Of a stretch of DNA of 59,493 nt, positions 23,920 to 33,361 are shown in pieces; positions within the stretch are counted from its first letter, which is position 1; every line of letters begins with the position of its first letter. The notes under the pieces are model-generated. The model was not told where the DNA came from. It did not search any database and saw nothing but the letters and a program-made list of their open reading frames with translations. The DNA is from Candidatus Polarisedimenticolaceae bacterium. Its GTDB lineage: Bacteria; Pseudomonadota; Gammaproteobacteria; Chromatiales; Chromatiaceae. The DNA lies in assembly GCA_021648685.1 (NCBI GenBank), contig JAKISI010000012.1:1-59493 (forward strand). Direction: 5' to 3'. Position numbers and translations under genes: made by a program.

Positions 23920-25925
23920 TATATGGCTCGTTTATTGTGCGTGCTCTTTTCAACGTCCCTATCCGCAGCCACATCTTGTGACATCATTTTTTTAAAGTCC
24001 ACGATATTTATGGCATCTGTTGAGAATGCCAATGTTACCCGGGTTCCCCCCTCTTCACGCCGACATATATCAATCTCACCCCCAAGACTCTCTGCCCGCT
24101 CATTCATTATTGCCAAACCATGGTGGTTACGGCGCTCCGCCAGCTCAGGCATCCCAATACCATCATCTTCAATGCTGATGGTGCCCCGGCAGCTGTTGCT
24201 GTCAAAAAGGAGTTTAACCTCTATATTTTCAGCTTTTGAGTGGCTCACTGCATTGGAGAGCGCCTCTCGCACTACCTGCAAAACATGAATCTCTTGATGT
24301 GCATTCAGTGGGCACCCCTCTAACTCATTTTTCAGAATTATATTGATGTCACTTCGATTGCGCCAATCTTCAACGGTTGTCTCCAATGCCTTAACCAGAC
24401 CACTGCTCTCTATCTTGAGGCGGAAGGTTGTCAGCAGCTCTCGCAACTGGCGGTAGGCTGAACTGATACCATCCCGCATCTCTCCGATGATAAGTTGAAC
24501 CTCCTGCTCTGTGCCGGGTTTGGCAATGGTCATATCCAGGCGCGTCGCCTGTATTTTTAGATAAGATAACGATTGGGCCAACGAATCATGCAGCTCACGC
24601 GCAATAACACTGCGCTCCTCCAGCAGCCCCAACCTTCTGGATTCCGTGACGCGCTGAGTAAGATTAAGCGCCATTCCAACATGGCGGGCAACGGTTTCCA
24701 ACATCTGTGTCTGCCGCTCTTCCAACTCAGCCTCCGGCAGCACCTCCATAAACAGCACGCCTACCTGCACATCCTGGTCTTTAATGGGGGTAGAGATCAG
24801 CTGCACCTGATCACTGTTCGTGGTCGCCAGAAAGGTATGGGTGCCACCATCAGCGTAACAGTCTGTACAGTTAAGCTGGGTGCAGACATCTGGAATATCA
24901 TCTACCGCTTCTCTGGTCGATGCCAACACATGCTGGCTGGTATGTGCATTTTGCCCCAGACAGATAGCACCCGGCCCAAATCCCAGTGGCTTTTCAATAT
25001 CTCTCAATAGATCTTCATAGGTTGTATCAGATAGCGGAGCCTCACTTAAACGCTGAATGGTATTGTACAAAAGCTCCAGTGATTGGTTGCTGCGCTCCAG
25101 ATCCACTGTCTTCTCTTTTACTCTCGCTTCCAGGTTTGCATACATCTTGGAAAGATCTTCCGACATCACATTGAAAGCCGTTCCCAGCTGTCCTAATTCA
25201 TCACCAGCTATGTACTGGGTTCTAACAGAAAAGTCGCCCCGTCTTGCGCTATTGGCACAAACCAACAGCCTGTCCAATGGTTCCAGCACTCTTGTGGTAA
25301 CCAAATATACGGTAAACAGTACGGCGCACAGCATTAAAGCAAGGGCGGTAATCATCACCAGCTTAAGATTCATGATCTTTGCTTCCGATGCCTCTTCCAG
25401 CATGGTTACAAAACCATCAATATCAACAACAAAACTATTGATCAGTGAGAGGTGTTTTTGCCTGATATTACTGCGTTGGCCCAGCATGCCTCCTGTTTGC
25501 TGCGTTTGTGCAGCTCCTATATGGCTGCGAGATGTAGCATAGGCTAAAAATATGGGCTTGATTTGATTGTTCCACCTTTGGCTCAAACGCTTGTATTCAA
25601 CCTGTTGAGCAAGCTCAAAGTTGGTCGAAAGCATCTCAATAAGCGAGGGGAGAGTGAGGCGGTAGTCAAATTCAAGCAGCTCTGCTTCAATGGCTCGTGC
25701 TATTGAGACATTTTTAATGCTGACATCCTGATCTAAATCAATTGCCGAGAGAATGCGGTAGGACTGCATGCGCAAGGCGCCAGCCTGATTGATTGCACCA
25801 GCATCACCACGAACGGTTTCAGCGGTATAAACAGAGCTCAACATCCCAATCGATGCCAGGATCGTGATAACCGCCATCGCCACACCAAGGCGCCATGAAG
25901 TGGGTTTTTTAAATAGCCTAATCAT
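23919..25925 (-). CDS. narX: NarX-type nitrate/nitrite sensor histidine kinase
   Basis: A 668-residue membrane kinase. An N-terminal membrane segment (about 13-33) precedes the P-box GDAGAINQAGALRMQSYR, close to the nitrate-binding P-box of NarX/NarQ. Then a PilJ-like periplasmic helical bundle, a second membrane segment (about 185-205), HAMP, a central GAF-like module with the cysteine cluster CTQLNCTDC, and HisKA_3/ATPase domains with His446 in RELHDSLAQSLSYL. The cysteine cluster matches the central module of NarX. Upstream gene of the pair with narL. Confidence 0.88.
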   Translation of the reverse strand: MIRLFKKPTSWRLGVAMAVITILASIGMLSSVYTAETVRGDAGAINQAGALRMQSYRILSAIDLDQDVSIKNVSIARAIEAELLEFDYRLTLPSLIEMLSTNFELAQQVEYKRLSQRWNNQIKPIFLAYATSRSHIGAAQTQQTGGMLGQRSNIRQKHLSLINSFVVDIDGFVTMLEEASEAKIMNLKLVMITALALMLCAVLFTVYLVTTRVLEPLDRLLVCANSARRGDFSVRTQYIAGDELGQLGTAFNVMSEDLSKMYANLEARVKEKTVDLERSNQSLELLYNTIQRLSEAPLSDTTYEDLLRDIEKPLGFGPGAICLGQNAHTSQHVLASTREAVDDIPDVCTQLNCTDCYADGGTHTFLATTNSDQVQLISTPIKDQDVQVGVLFMEVLPEAELEERQTQMLETVARHVGMALNLTQRVTESRRLGLLEERSVIARELHDSLAQSLSYLKIQATRLDMTIAKPGTEQEVQLIIGEMRDGISSAYRQLRELLTTFRLKIESSGLVKALETTVEDWRNRSDINIILKNELEGCPLNAHQEIHVLQVVREALSNAVSHSKAENIEVKLLFDSNSCRGTISIEDDGIGMPELAERRNHHGLAIMNERAESLGGEIDICRREEGGTRVTLAFSTDAINIVDFKKMMSQDVAADRDVEKSTHNKRAI

Positions 25926-26212
25926 TTAAGAACACCATAAATCACCATTACCTGAACCCGTATCTTCATGACGGCGCTTAGTACAAGCTCTTGCCTCCGC
26001 CCTGAAAATACGAATTCAGGTATCAATAAACCATTAATCAGCGTTCAGTATACAGCCTAGCTACTTGATTTATCCCCATATTTATGCCTGCACAAACTCG
26101 ACTCTGCCGCTCCCTGTATCCTGTTCTGCCTCACCCAGCAATATTCCTCCCTGACAAACACCAGGATTTCAGCCATAATCCTTGCCCATTTTTCTTCCAG
26201 GATCTCCCTTTC

Positions 26213-27127
26213 ATGTGGTTCAAAAACCTGCGTCTGTATCGCCTCACCAAACCCTTTAATCTCTCACCAGAGGCGCTACATGAGCAGCTGACAGAAAAAG
26301 CATCCCGCCCCTGTGCGGGGCTGGAGCCATCAACGTATGGCTGGACAGCACCATTGGGGCGCCACAGTGAGCTGCTCACTCATGCCGCGAATGGCTACAT
26401 TATGATCTGCACGCGCAAAGAGGAGAAAGTGCTGCCTGCCACCGTTGTGCAGGAGATTTTGGCTGAAAAAGTGGCCGTCATAGAAGATGAGCAGGCTCGC
26501 ACCGTGCGCCGCAATGAGCGGGAGGAGCTACGCCAGGGGATATTGGTAGAGCTGCTGCCAAAGGCCTTTAGCAAATCCAGCCGCACCTATGCCTACATTG
26601 ATGCCAAAGGGGGCTGGCTGGTTGTCGATGCCTCCAGCGCATCGAAGGCGGAAGAGCTGGTGTCACTGCTGCGCGAGACGCTGGGGACGCTGCCGGCTAT
26701 CCCGCCCACGGTACACAGCGCCCCAGCAAGCATTTTGACTCACTGGTTAAACGGCCTGGATCTGCCTGCGGGATATACCATTGAGGATCAGTGTGAACTG
26801 CGTGACCCCAGTGCAGAGGGGGCCATCGTCCGCTGCACTAAGCAGGACCTGTTATCCGATGAGATTCAGACCCACCTAAAGGCGGGTAAGCAGGCCACAA
26901 AACTGGCCATAGCGTGGCATGAACGCCTTACTTGTGTACTGTGTGATGACCTCTCGGTAAAACGCCTGCGTTTTACCGATATCATACAAGAGCGTGCCGC
27001 AGATGAGGCCGCAGACGAGGCCAGCCGCTTTGATGCTGACTTTGCCCTGATGACCTTGGAGCTATCCCGCTTTATCCCCTCAATGATGGATGCCTTTGGT
27101 GGTGAAGAGAGATCATCAGCGGATTAG
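26213..27127 (+). CDS. rdgC: Recombination-associated protein RdgC
   Basis: A 304-residue DNA-binding ring protein that limits RecA action. The start MWFKNLRLYRLTKPF and the GLEPSTYGW segment are typical, as is the length near 303. A longer in-frame opening from 26084 has no family similarity, so the ATG at 26213 is chosen. The 287 bases between narX and rdgC hold both divergent promoters; no other element was seen. Convergent with the cytochrome gene. Confidence 0.95.
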   Translation: MWFKNLRLYRLTKPFNLSPEALHEQLTEKASRPCAGLEPSTYGWTAPLGRHSELLTHAANGYIMICTRKEEKVLPATVVQEILAEKVAVIEDEQARTVRRNEREELRQGILVELLPKAFSKSSRTYAYIDAKGGWLVVDASSASKAEELVSLLRETLGTLPAIPPTVHSAPASILTHWLNGLDLPAGYTIEDQCELRDPSAEGAIVRCTKQDLLSDEIQTHLKAGKQATKLAIAWHERLTCVLCDDLSVKRLRFTDIIQERAADEAADEASRFDADFALMTLELSRFIPSMMDAFGGEERSSAD

Positions 27128-27157
27128 CCCGGAAACGGGATGCATCCATCCCGCCGG

Positions 27158-27640
27158 TCACTTGTCAAAAAAGCCATCATCCTGCTCAAACCCGTCGCGC
27201 GGCCCAAAGCCACGCTCTTTCCGGCCAAAATCATCGGGTGGATTATCAAAAAAATCGCCCGGTGAATCCAGCATTCCGCCATCGCCCTCGGCCAACTGGC
27301 GCAAAAAGGCCAGGATATCCTCCATATCATCATCCGATATGGTGGGATGGCGGGGGCAGTCACCCGCATTATAGTGCTTGTCACGGGCGGGATCCCGATA
27401 CACCGCACGGATATTAGCGGCCAGATCACTGTCTGATTTGGTCAACCTGTCCCACTCAACAGAGAAGTCCGGTGCCATCCCATCATTGCCGCGACCATCC
27501 TCACCATGACACATGGCGCAGCGTGTTGAAAAATAGGCCTTACCTTTTGAGACATTGCCAAACACACTGCTGGTTCCGGCTATGGATATACCGCTCCAGG
27601 CTACAGCCAGCATAAGCACTATAGATAATCGATATCTCAT
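27158..27640 (-). CDS. Small exported cytochrome c with acidic low-complexity tail
   Basis: A 160-residue protein. Signal peptide at 1-22, then a class I cytochrome c domain with one haem site CAMCH (near residue 42), a likely sixth ligand methionine in NDGMAPDF, and a C-terminal helix DDMEDILAFLRQL. The last 40 residues are D-, F- and G-rich (PPDDFGRKERGFGP, EQDDGFFDK) and not part of the fold. The ATG at 27640 has GAGGGTG upstream. Third gene of an exported three-gene set (30341 to 27158, minus). Likely periplasmic electron carrier; partner unknown. Confidence 0.85.
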   Translation of the reverse strand: MRYRLSIVLMLAVAWSGISIAGTSSVFGNVSKGKAYFSTRCAMCHGEDGRGNDGMAPDFSVEWDRLTKSDSDLAANIRAVYRDPARDKHYNAGDCPRHPTISDDDMEDILAFLRQLAEGDGGMLDSPGDFFDNPPDDFGRKERGFGPRDGFEQDDGFFDK

Positions 27641-27690
27641 CCAACACCCTCTATTCAGTAGCAAAAAAGGCGCACCTTAGCTGCGCACAT

Positions 27691-29607
27691 TTAGAACCCG
27701 TAGTTTCGCTGCAACTCACCCTCACGCCCCGTACCGGCACCCGCATAGATTGGTGTCGTCACCCCCACCTGCATCGTAATAACGGGAGCACCGCCGGTTT
27801 TATAACCAGAGAAACGGGCACCCAATATGCCATCTTCATCCTGGTCACTCACATGATCCACAAACGCTTCAATGGATGCCGCAAGTTTTTCCACGCCGCC
27901 ATCTTTCAGGCGGAGATACAGCTCATCTATCTCGTTTTCAAGGTAATACTCTGGTGGATGCACCTCGCCGGTTACCGGCCCTTCACTTTGCAACAGCCCC
28001 GAACTCTTCAAAACCACCTCAATGTGGTTTTTCGCATGCTCATTCGCATCAATGACCGCAGACGCCATGGCATCCATTCTCCGCAGCCACTCCATCACCA
28101 TCGCAAAAGAGGCGCCCGTATAGGTTGAGACCTTAAGACCCGCTGACAAGCGGTATACCTTGGCCACATCAGACCAGAACACCTTGTACGCCATCTCAAA
28201 CTGTTTTAACGCCATCTCCTGATAACGGCCATCATGCGTGATTTTTTCCGCTGCGAGCATAATGGACACATAGGAGAGCACATTGGTAAATTCCCGCATC
28301 AACCCTCTGATATGCGCACCATTTTTCAACATATAACCACGAGGTATATCACTCTTTTCCCCCTGTGCTTTCACGATAAAGGCCACTTGGGAAAGGATAT
28401 AATTTCGCACCTGCTTCTGCAGACCGGCCTCTTTTGGGAATGCAGAGGCAAGCTTCTCCAATACGCTGACCACACGGCTGGCATCCGCAATCCTGATGCG
28501 GTTGTTGATCCCCTTGCCTGGCTGGTAACTGCCCACAAAACTTCCTGTCACGGAATCAAAATGCTGTGTTGTAATCGTGCTAAAAACGGCATCTATTGCA
28601 CGGCGTGTCAGCCTGCGCCAATCACTTAATTTACGCCCCTCCAGCGCCCCGTTGCGCATAAAGGGCTCTATCAACACATCATTGGCCAACAGCTCATGCA
28701 GGTAGAGCAATCCTTCCAACAAAGAGGCCTGGGAGGAGAGGCGGCTCATATCCATCTCCACCCCCCAACCCTTTTGATCCACAGGCAGCTTAAGATGACC
28801 CGGCACATATGCCCCTTTGTCAACAGGGCCCAGCGCATCCTTTAATACCTTTTTTCCAGCCGATGCGCCCAACGCCTTGGGTATTGGTGCCAATAACATC
28901 TTTACGCCACGCTCACTCTCCCTGCCCTGTATCTTCTTTTCACCCGCTGCCGTTTGCAGGCTGTCTGATTCTGAGACCAGCCGTTTTTTCAGAAAAAGTT
29001 GTTGGGTCAGGATCTCCATCTCCTGTAGTGCGGAAGCCAATATCATAGGGGCGTACTCTTTGCCTGCCTGCGACTGATCAACCGTGATCATCAGCGCTTT
29101 TGCACCCAATGAGAGCCCTATTGAGCCGGGTGTAACCACCTGTTCAAACAGATCATCTCGCCATTTCAATGTGCTCAAATCATTAAAGTCAGGCACCTGT
29201 TTATAGGCCGGAACACTGTTCAGGTAGATTATGCTGATCGGCTCTCCTTTGCCCGTCCAGCCTTTTAACGGCAACCCCATGCCAGAGTCACGTATTATTG
29301 CCACCATCCCTTCACGCACCAGTGCCACAACGTCCTGCCAATAGGGATCATTTTCTGCTGCTTTAGTGCTCCATAGCAGAAGCTCTCTATAGGTTGGCAT
29401 CGCATGCAGAGGTGAAAACCTGCGGTCAATCAGATTGCGCCTGATGCTGTTAATATCATTGGCGATCAATGCATTTTTCAGCCGGGCTGTCAGCACCTCG
29501 CGCTTCAGGTCAAAAGGCAGCTTTTTTTCACTCTCTGCCACTGCTGGAAATGCAAGCAACAGCAGCATGCAGAGTAAAAACAGCCGCTTTGGATAAGCCC
29601 TTTTCAT
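27691..29607 (-). CDS. Large exported hypothetical protein
   Basis: A 638-residue protein with a clear signal peptide (MKRAYPKRLFLLCMLLLLAFPAVA). An in-frame ATG five codons earlier (29622) is also possible. Largely helical, with no cysteines in obvious haem motifs and no family recognised. The middle part (SLLEGLLYLHELL, RRLTRRAIDAVF) could be an alpha-helical toroid. The end is glycine-rich (YAGAGTGREGELQRNYGF). It lies between a lipoprotein gene (26 bases or more upstream) and a cytochrome c gene (50 bases downstream), which suggests one periplasmic pathway. No function is proposed. Confidence 0.75.
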   Translation of the reverse strand: MKRAYPKRLFLLCMLLLLAFPAVAESEKKLPFDLKREVLTARLKNALIANDINSIRRNLIDRRFSPLHAMPTYRELLLWSTKAAENDPYWQDVVALVREGMVAIIRDSGMGLPLKGWTGKGEPISIIYLNSVPAYKQVPDFNDLSTLKWRDDLFEQVVTPGSIGLSLGAKALMITVDQSQAGKEYAPMILASALQEMEILTQQLFLKKRLVSESDSLQTAAGEKKIQGRESERGVKMLLAPIPKALGASAGKKVLKDALGPVDKGAYVPGHLKLPVDQKGWGVEMDMSRLSSQASLLEGLLYLHELLANDVLIEPFMRNGALEGRKLSDWRRLTRRAIDAVFSTITTQHFDSVTGSFVGSYQPGKGINNRIRIADASRVVSVLEKLASAFPKEAGLQKQVRNYILSQVAFIVKAQGEKSDIPRGYMLKNGAHIRGLMREFTNVLSYVSIMLAAEKITHDGRYQEMALKQFEMAYKVFWSDVAKVYRLSAGLKVSTYTGASFAMVMEWLRRMDAMASAVIDANEHAKNHIEVVLKSSGLLQSEGPVTGEVHPPEYYLENEIDELYLRLKDGGVEKLAASIEAFVDHVSDQDEDGILGARFSGYKTGGAPVITMQVGVTTPIYAGAGTGREGELQRNYGF

Positions 29608-29648
29608 ATCACAACTCGTCATCAGGATTCACACCACACTATAGGTTG

Positions 29649-30341
29649 CTAATCATTCTCAGCCGCTTCGGCAGACAACAGCTGAAAGGTTGCCAATTCA
29701 CTTTTGAAGCTGTTAAATTCTGGAAAATTCTGGAACAGCCACCCCACTGCAATGGCTTTCTGATCTTTGAACAGTCGCACTTTTACCGCCGGATTTGTCA
29801 ACTCATTCGATGCGCTTTTAATGGTTTCAAAATCACTGATATAGGCCGGCAAAAAGATCTCTGCCCGCACCGTTAGACCAGGATCTGGCAGTTGAGTTTC
29901 TTCACCCAGAATGGCGCGAATCTCTTTCGTTGTGCCATCTGCCAAAGAGAGTGACAGCTGTACGGCAGACCAGCTCCCTTTTACGCTCTCCGGTATGGCC
30001 ACCACGAGTTCCTTTCCTGAGCTTGGCGGATGCTCTGGCTCATCATCCGGGCGGGTACCTGCTGCAATTTCATCTCCAGCCTCTAACATAGCGGCATGGT
30101 TTGGCGGCAGTGCAGCACCCGCATCAGATGGGACAGGGGCTTGCAGCCCTTCGATTGGTGGATGGCCCGCAGGCAATGTCTCATCACCTGTGATAACCCC
30201 TGGCGCGGTAACCGTAGCCGGATCACTCTTCTCTTCTCTGTTTTCTTCAGCTGCCTGCTCGCAGCCGCTCAAAACCGCCAACACCAGGGTAGCCGACACG
30301 ACAGCCACCGATGATCGATTGCTAAAACTCCACACCGTCAT
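29649..30341 (-). CDS. Putative lipoprotein, DUF2155-like C-terminus
   Basis: A 230-residue protein. Lipobox LSGC near residue 27 after a hydrophobic stretch, then a proline-, glutamate- and alanine-rich linker (about 28-105), then a folded C-terminal domain (EIFLPAYISDFE...AIAVGWLFQNFPEFNSF). The ending with W-L-F-x-x-F-P-E resembles DUF2155, a weak match. Serine follows rather than Asp at +2, so outer membrane sorting is likely (C-E at +2). First gene of the exported set with the 638-residue protein and the cytochrome. Confidence 0.7.
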   Translation of the reverse strand: MTVWSFSNRSSVAVVSATLVLAVLSGCEQAAEENREEKSDPATVTAPGVITGDETLPAGHPPIEGLQAPVPSDAGAALPPNHAAMLEAGDEIAAGTRPDDEPEHPPSSGKELVVAIPESVKGSWSAVQLSLSLADGTTKEIRAILGEETQLPDPGLTVRAEIFLPAYISDFETIKSASNELTNPAVKVRLFKDQKAIAVGWLFQNFPEFNSFKSELATFQLLSAEAAEND

Positions 30342-30438
30342 ACTTGACTCCAGAATCTAGTAATAAAAAAACGTCGAATGGTAACACGCCACAAAATAGC
30401 ACCCCCATTATTTGTTCCACGGGGATCTGGCTGGCGTA

Positions 30439-31377
30439 TCAGGCCGCCTTGGAGGAATCTACCACATCTTTCAGCAGCGCCATATGAACCCTGGCACGAT
30501 AGAGAACCCGATTGTCACGAATGAGGCCAAAGCAGTTATAGGCAGTCTGTGGAATATCCAGTTTGCCCAACCCTTTTTCTGGTGGCACGGCTTCGGGGCT
30601 TTGAACCAGCATATGCAGAACATCATTGCTGCGTAGCGTCGAGAGGCATCTGCGATCTATTGATATGGCATGCCGGGTATACACCATGGGCTTGCCAAGA
30701 AAATCGTGCCCCTCCTGCTTGACCTTTTCAAGCAAGGCACAAGAGAGCAAGGCGACAGGAAACATGCCTGGGAACTCAACCCGATCCTCCAGCTCATCAA
30801 AGTAGATATGCTGGTCAACCAAAGAACCCACCAGAAAATTTTTGCCATTGCTGGTGTTCATGAATTTTCGTTTCAGGAAATAGCAGCCATCCATTATATG
30901 GCTGCGGTCACCGGCAGCATGGAGGTCACCAAGAGCCGAAAAGTCGGCCTCCGGGCAGATCAGCGGCCCCTGTGATTCCCGCTGATACCCCATCACCACC
31001 AGTCGACGCCCCTTTCGGACAATAACACGGTTACCGATCTGCCCCCTGCTTTCAATGCTGTTGGCGGTGGGTTTGATGGTGATCTCAAATGGCTCATCGG
31101 GCTGCACCACATCGGCGAATGAGATCTGGAAATTAGAGAAGTGCAGGTGATGTTCTGCAAGCAACGCTGTCTCATGGTGCTCTTCACGAAACTGCTTGAT
31201 TTTCGATTCGATCAGCGCCTCCAGCTGAAACCCCAATGCAATGGGTGATCCAAAGGGGTTATCACAAATGGCCTCCCATTTATAGGGATCATGAAAGGCA
31301 TTAAAGTCATCTGTGGCATTGCGCGCCGCATCAATGTGAACCTGGGAAAAAAGCAGCTGTTCTTGTTGTGAATTCAT
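30439..31377 (-). CDS. Hypothetical protein, MaoC/hotdog-like N-terminus
   Basis: A 312-residue soluble protein. Residues 12-55 (HIDAARNATDDFNAFHDPYKW...NPFGSPIALGFQ) resemble the D-F-N-x-x-H and G-x-x-x-G-x-x pattern of MaoC-type hotdog dehydratases and thioesterases; the second half looks like a second hotdog unit. The catalytic D and H are in place in the first unit, which suggests an acyl-CoA or acyl-ACP substrate. No pathway gene is adjacent. Family assignment is by motif only. Confidence 0.55.
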   Translation of the reverse strand: MNSQQEQLLFSQVHIDAARNATDDFNAFHDPYKWEAICDNPFGSPIALGFQLEALIESKIKQFREEHHETALLAEHHLHFSNFQISFADVVQPDEPFEITIKPTANSIESRGQIGNRVIVRKGRRLVVMGYQRESQGPLICPEADFSALGDLHAAGDRSHIMDGCYFLKRKFMNTSNGKNFLVGSLVDQHIYFDELEDRVEFPGMFPVALLSCALLEKVKQEGHDFLGKPMVYTRHAISIDRRCLSTLRSNDVLHMLVQSPEAVPPEKGLGKLDIPQTAYNCFGLIRDNRVLYRARVHMALLKDVVDSSKAA

Positions 31378-31450
31378 CTGTGATAACTCCTATACTGCTA
31401 AGGATAGTTGGAATCCTTTTTCGACGCCATCCTTCTGAGTATATTTGTTT

Positions 31451-31876
31451 ATGAAGAGCTGCAACCTGTCCACATCACTTATTGGCTTGCTCCTGCTGCT
31501 ACTCTTTGGAGATGCAATGGCCGGTGCAGCCTGTGTAGTCGCCAAGGATAAAGGCAACTCCAAAGCAATTGAGTGGGTCTACTCATCCGAGTCTGCTGAA
31601 ACTGCACTGATTCAGGCGAAGGAGAAGCTGCGTCAGCGGGGGTATAAATATCTCTTCCCACAGGCCACGACTGCATTGGAGCACGCCTATGTAATCATCA
31701 TTAAGAGTGATTACAAGAGTGCACGGGGGTGGGACAGAACCAGTTACGGCTGTGGATTCAGTGAGAAGTCGTATGATGATGCACTATGGGCAGCCATTCG
31801 CAATCTTCAATCCTACGCATGGGGATGGAAACCTGACCGGGAGGGCTATAAAATCAGTGACAAGAAAAAATACTGA
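31451..31876 (+). CDS. Exported hypothetical protein
   Basis: A 141-residue protein with a signal peptide (MKSCNLSTSLIGLLLLLLFGDAMAGA). Mature part about 115 residues with two cysteines (ACVVAKDK, YGCGFSEK), possibly a disulfide, and an aromatic-rich C-terminus (AWGWKPDREGY). An earlier TTG (31445) in frame is possible. It resembles DUF4189-type small exported proteins in layout only. It is just upstream of the kelch gene, so the two may be one operon. Confidence 0.6.
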   Translation: MKSCNLSTSLIGLLLLLLFGDAMAGAACVVAKDKGNSKAIEWVYSSESAETALIQAKEKLRQRGYKYLFPQATTALEHAYVIIIKSDYKSARGWDRTSYGCGFSEKSYDDALWAAIRNLQSYAWGWKPDREGYKISDKKKY

Positions 31877-31936
31877 TTGAGTGTAATGAACCATAATGAG
31901 CGCATATACAACAACAAGATAGAGACCAAAGACATT

Positions 31937-33361
31937 ATGGTGAATAGATTTTTTTTGTACCTTATCTATATTTTGATCTCCAGCTCGGCTCTTATGCTGC
32001 CCCCTGCTGTGTTGAGTGATGAGATGGAGCAACCTGCCAGCTCAGCATCCAATAAAAAAAGCCACTGGATTGCCGGCTGGAAGGCGACCGCCCCCATGCG
32101 GACTGTGCGTACAGGTGCCGCCATCTATCACTCCACTGAACATATCTACATGATCGGTGGTCTGGGGCTGGAGGATAAACCTTTACCCGCAGGGGCAAAG
32201 CCACGCCCGGCTTACCTTAAAACATCCGAATATGCACGCATCAACCCTGACGGCTCCCTCTCAAGCTGGCAGCCAGGCCCCAGCCTGGATATTGAGCGCG
32301 GCTATTTTTCTGTAGTGCAGCATGGAAACTATCTGTACGCCGTGGGTGGTGGCCGCGGTCAGCACGGCAAAGAGCTGCTGGCAACGGTTGAGCGAGCAGA
32401 GATAAGAGATGATGGCACTCTGGGCAGCTGGACGGTAGAGCCATCCATCATGAATATCCCCCGGCGTTGTGTGAAGCTGGCGGTGATTGGAGAGACCCTC
32501 TATGCCTTTGGTGGATATGGCGGTATTTTACTGGATACGATTGAGCAGGCAGAGATAAACCCGGATGGCACAGTGGGTGAGTGGCAGGTATCCAATGACC
32601 GCATGCTTGTAGCGCGTTATGTTCATGGCCGGATAAAAGTGGGGGAAGGCATCTACAATATCGGCGGTCACAGCAAGGTCGGCGGTGCAGGGATTACCGA
32701 TGTAAGCTGGAGCAAAACAGATACAGAGGGCTTTTTTCTCCCGTGGGAAAAAACATCCCCCCTTCAGACGGGGCGCTATGCACTGGCAACCGCAATCCAC
32801 GATGGCTATCTCTATGCGATTGGCGGGCTTACCGGGGCAACCCACCTCAACACCGTGGAGCGCTCAAAGATTCTGAAAGAGGGCAAGCTCTCCAATTGGG
32901 AATACACCACCCCGACCCCTACCGTTACAGGTGGTGCCAGTGCAGCGGTTATCAATGGCAAGATCTATCTGCTGGGTGGTGGCGATAGGCGCGCCTATCT
33001 GCGCGATGTCTTTTATGCCGGTTTTAATGGCAGCGGCGACATCGGGTATTGGGGGACAGCCGCAGAGGTGGCACAACATAAAGCAGCCAGCGATCTGCGT
33101 GAGCAGCATAAACCACCATTGCCACATGAAGGGGTTATTCTTCAGCACTTCAGGCAAAAACTCTATAGCTACCTGCAGGTGCGCGAAGATAATAACAATG
33201 TTTTATGGCTGGCAGCCCCGGCAAAAGAGCTGAAAGTGGGGGATCGCATTGGCTACCCCAATGGCACACTAATGAGAAATTTTTATAGCAAAGAGTTACA
33301 GCGCAGATTCCCCTTCGTGCTGTTTATCTCTGAAACGAGAAAGCTGGATCAGGCGCGCTGA
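31937..33361 (+). CDS. Exported kelch-type beta-propeller with C-terminal OB-like domain
   Basis: A 474-residue protein. The ATG at 31937 gives a good signal peptide (MVNRFFLYLIYILISSSALM). At least five kelch blades follow, each with a G-G turn and a conserved E-A-I/E-R-A-x-I-N-P-D-G spacing (YAVGGGRG, YAFGGYGG, YNIGGHS, YAIGGLTG, YLLGGGDR). The last 75 residues (YLQVREDNN...LWLAAP...GDRIGYPNG..RNFYS...RRFPFVLFIS) resemble the small NrfJ-like OB-fold periplasmic domains. A paralogue lies at 47569-48927. It overlaps the fbpC end by 13 bases in convergent orientation. Probable periplasmic or surface binding protein. Confidence 0.78.
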   Translation: MVNRFFLYLIYILISSSALMLPPAVLSDEMEQPASSASNKKSHWIAGWKATAPMRTVRTGAAIYHSTEHIYMIGGLGLEDKPLPAGAKPRPAYLKTSEYARINPDGSLSSWQPGPSLDIERGYFSVVQHGNYLYAVGGGRGQHGKELLATVERAEIRDDGTLGSWTVEPSIMNIPRRCVKLAVIGETLYAFGGYGGILLDTIEQAEINPDGTVGEWQVSNDRMLVARYVHGRIKVGEGIYNIGGHSKVGGAGITDVSWSKTDTEGFFLPWEKTSPLQTGRYALATAIHDGYLYAIGGLTGATHLNTVERSKILKEGKLSNWEYTTPTPTVTGGASAAVINGKIYLLGGGDRRAYLRDVFYAGFNGSGDIGYWGTAAEVAQHKAASDLREQHKPPLPHEGVILQHFRQKLYSYLQVREDNNNVLWLAAPAKELKVGDRIGYPNGTLMRNFYSKELQRRFPFVLFISETRKLDQAR

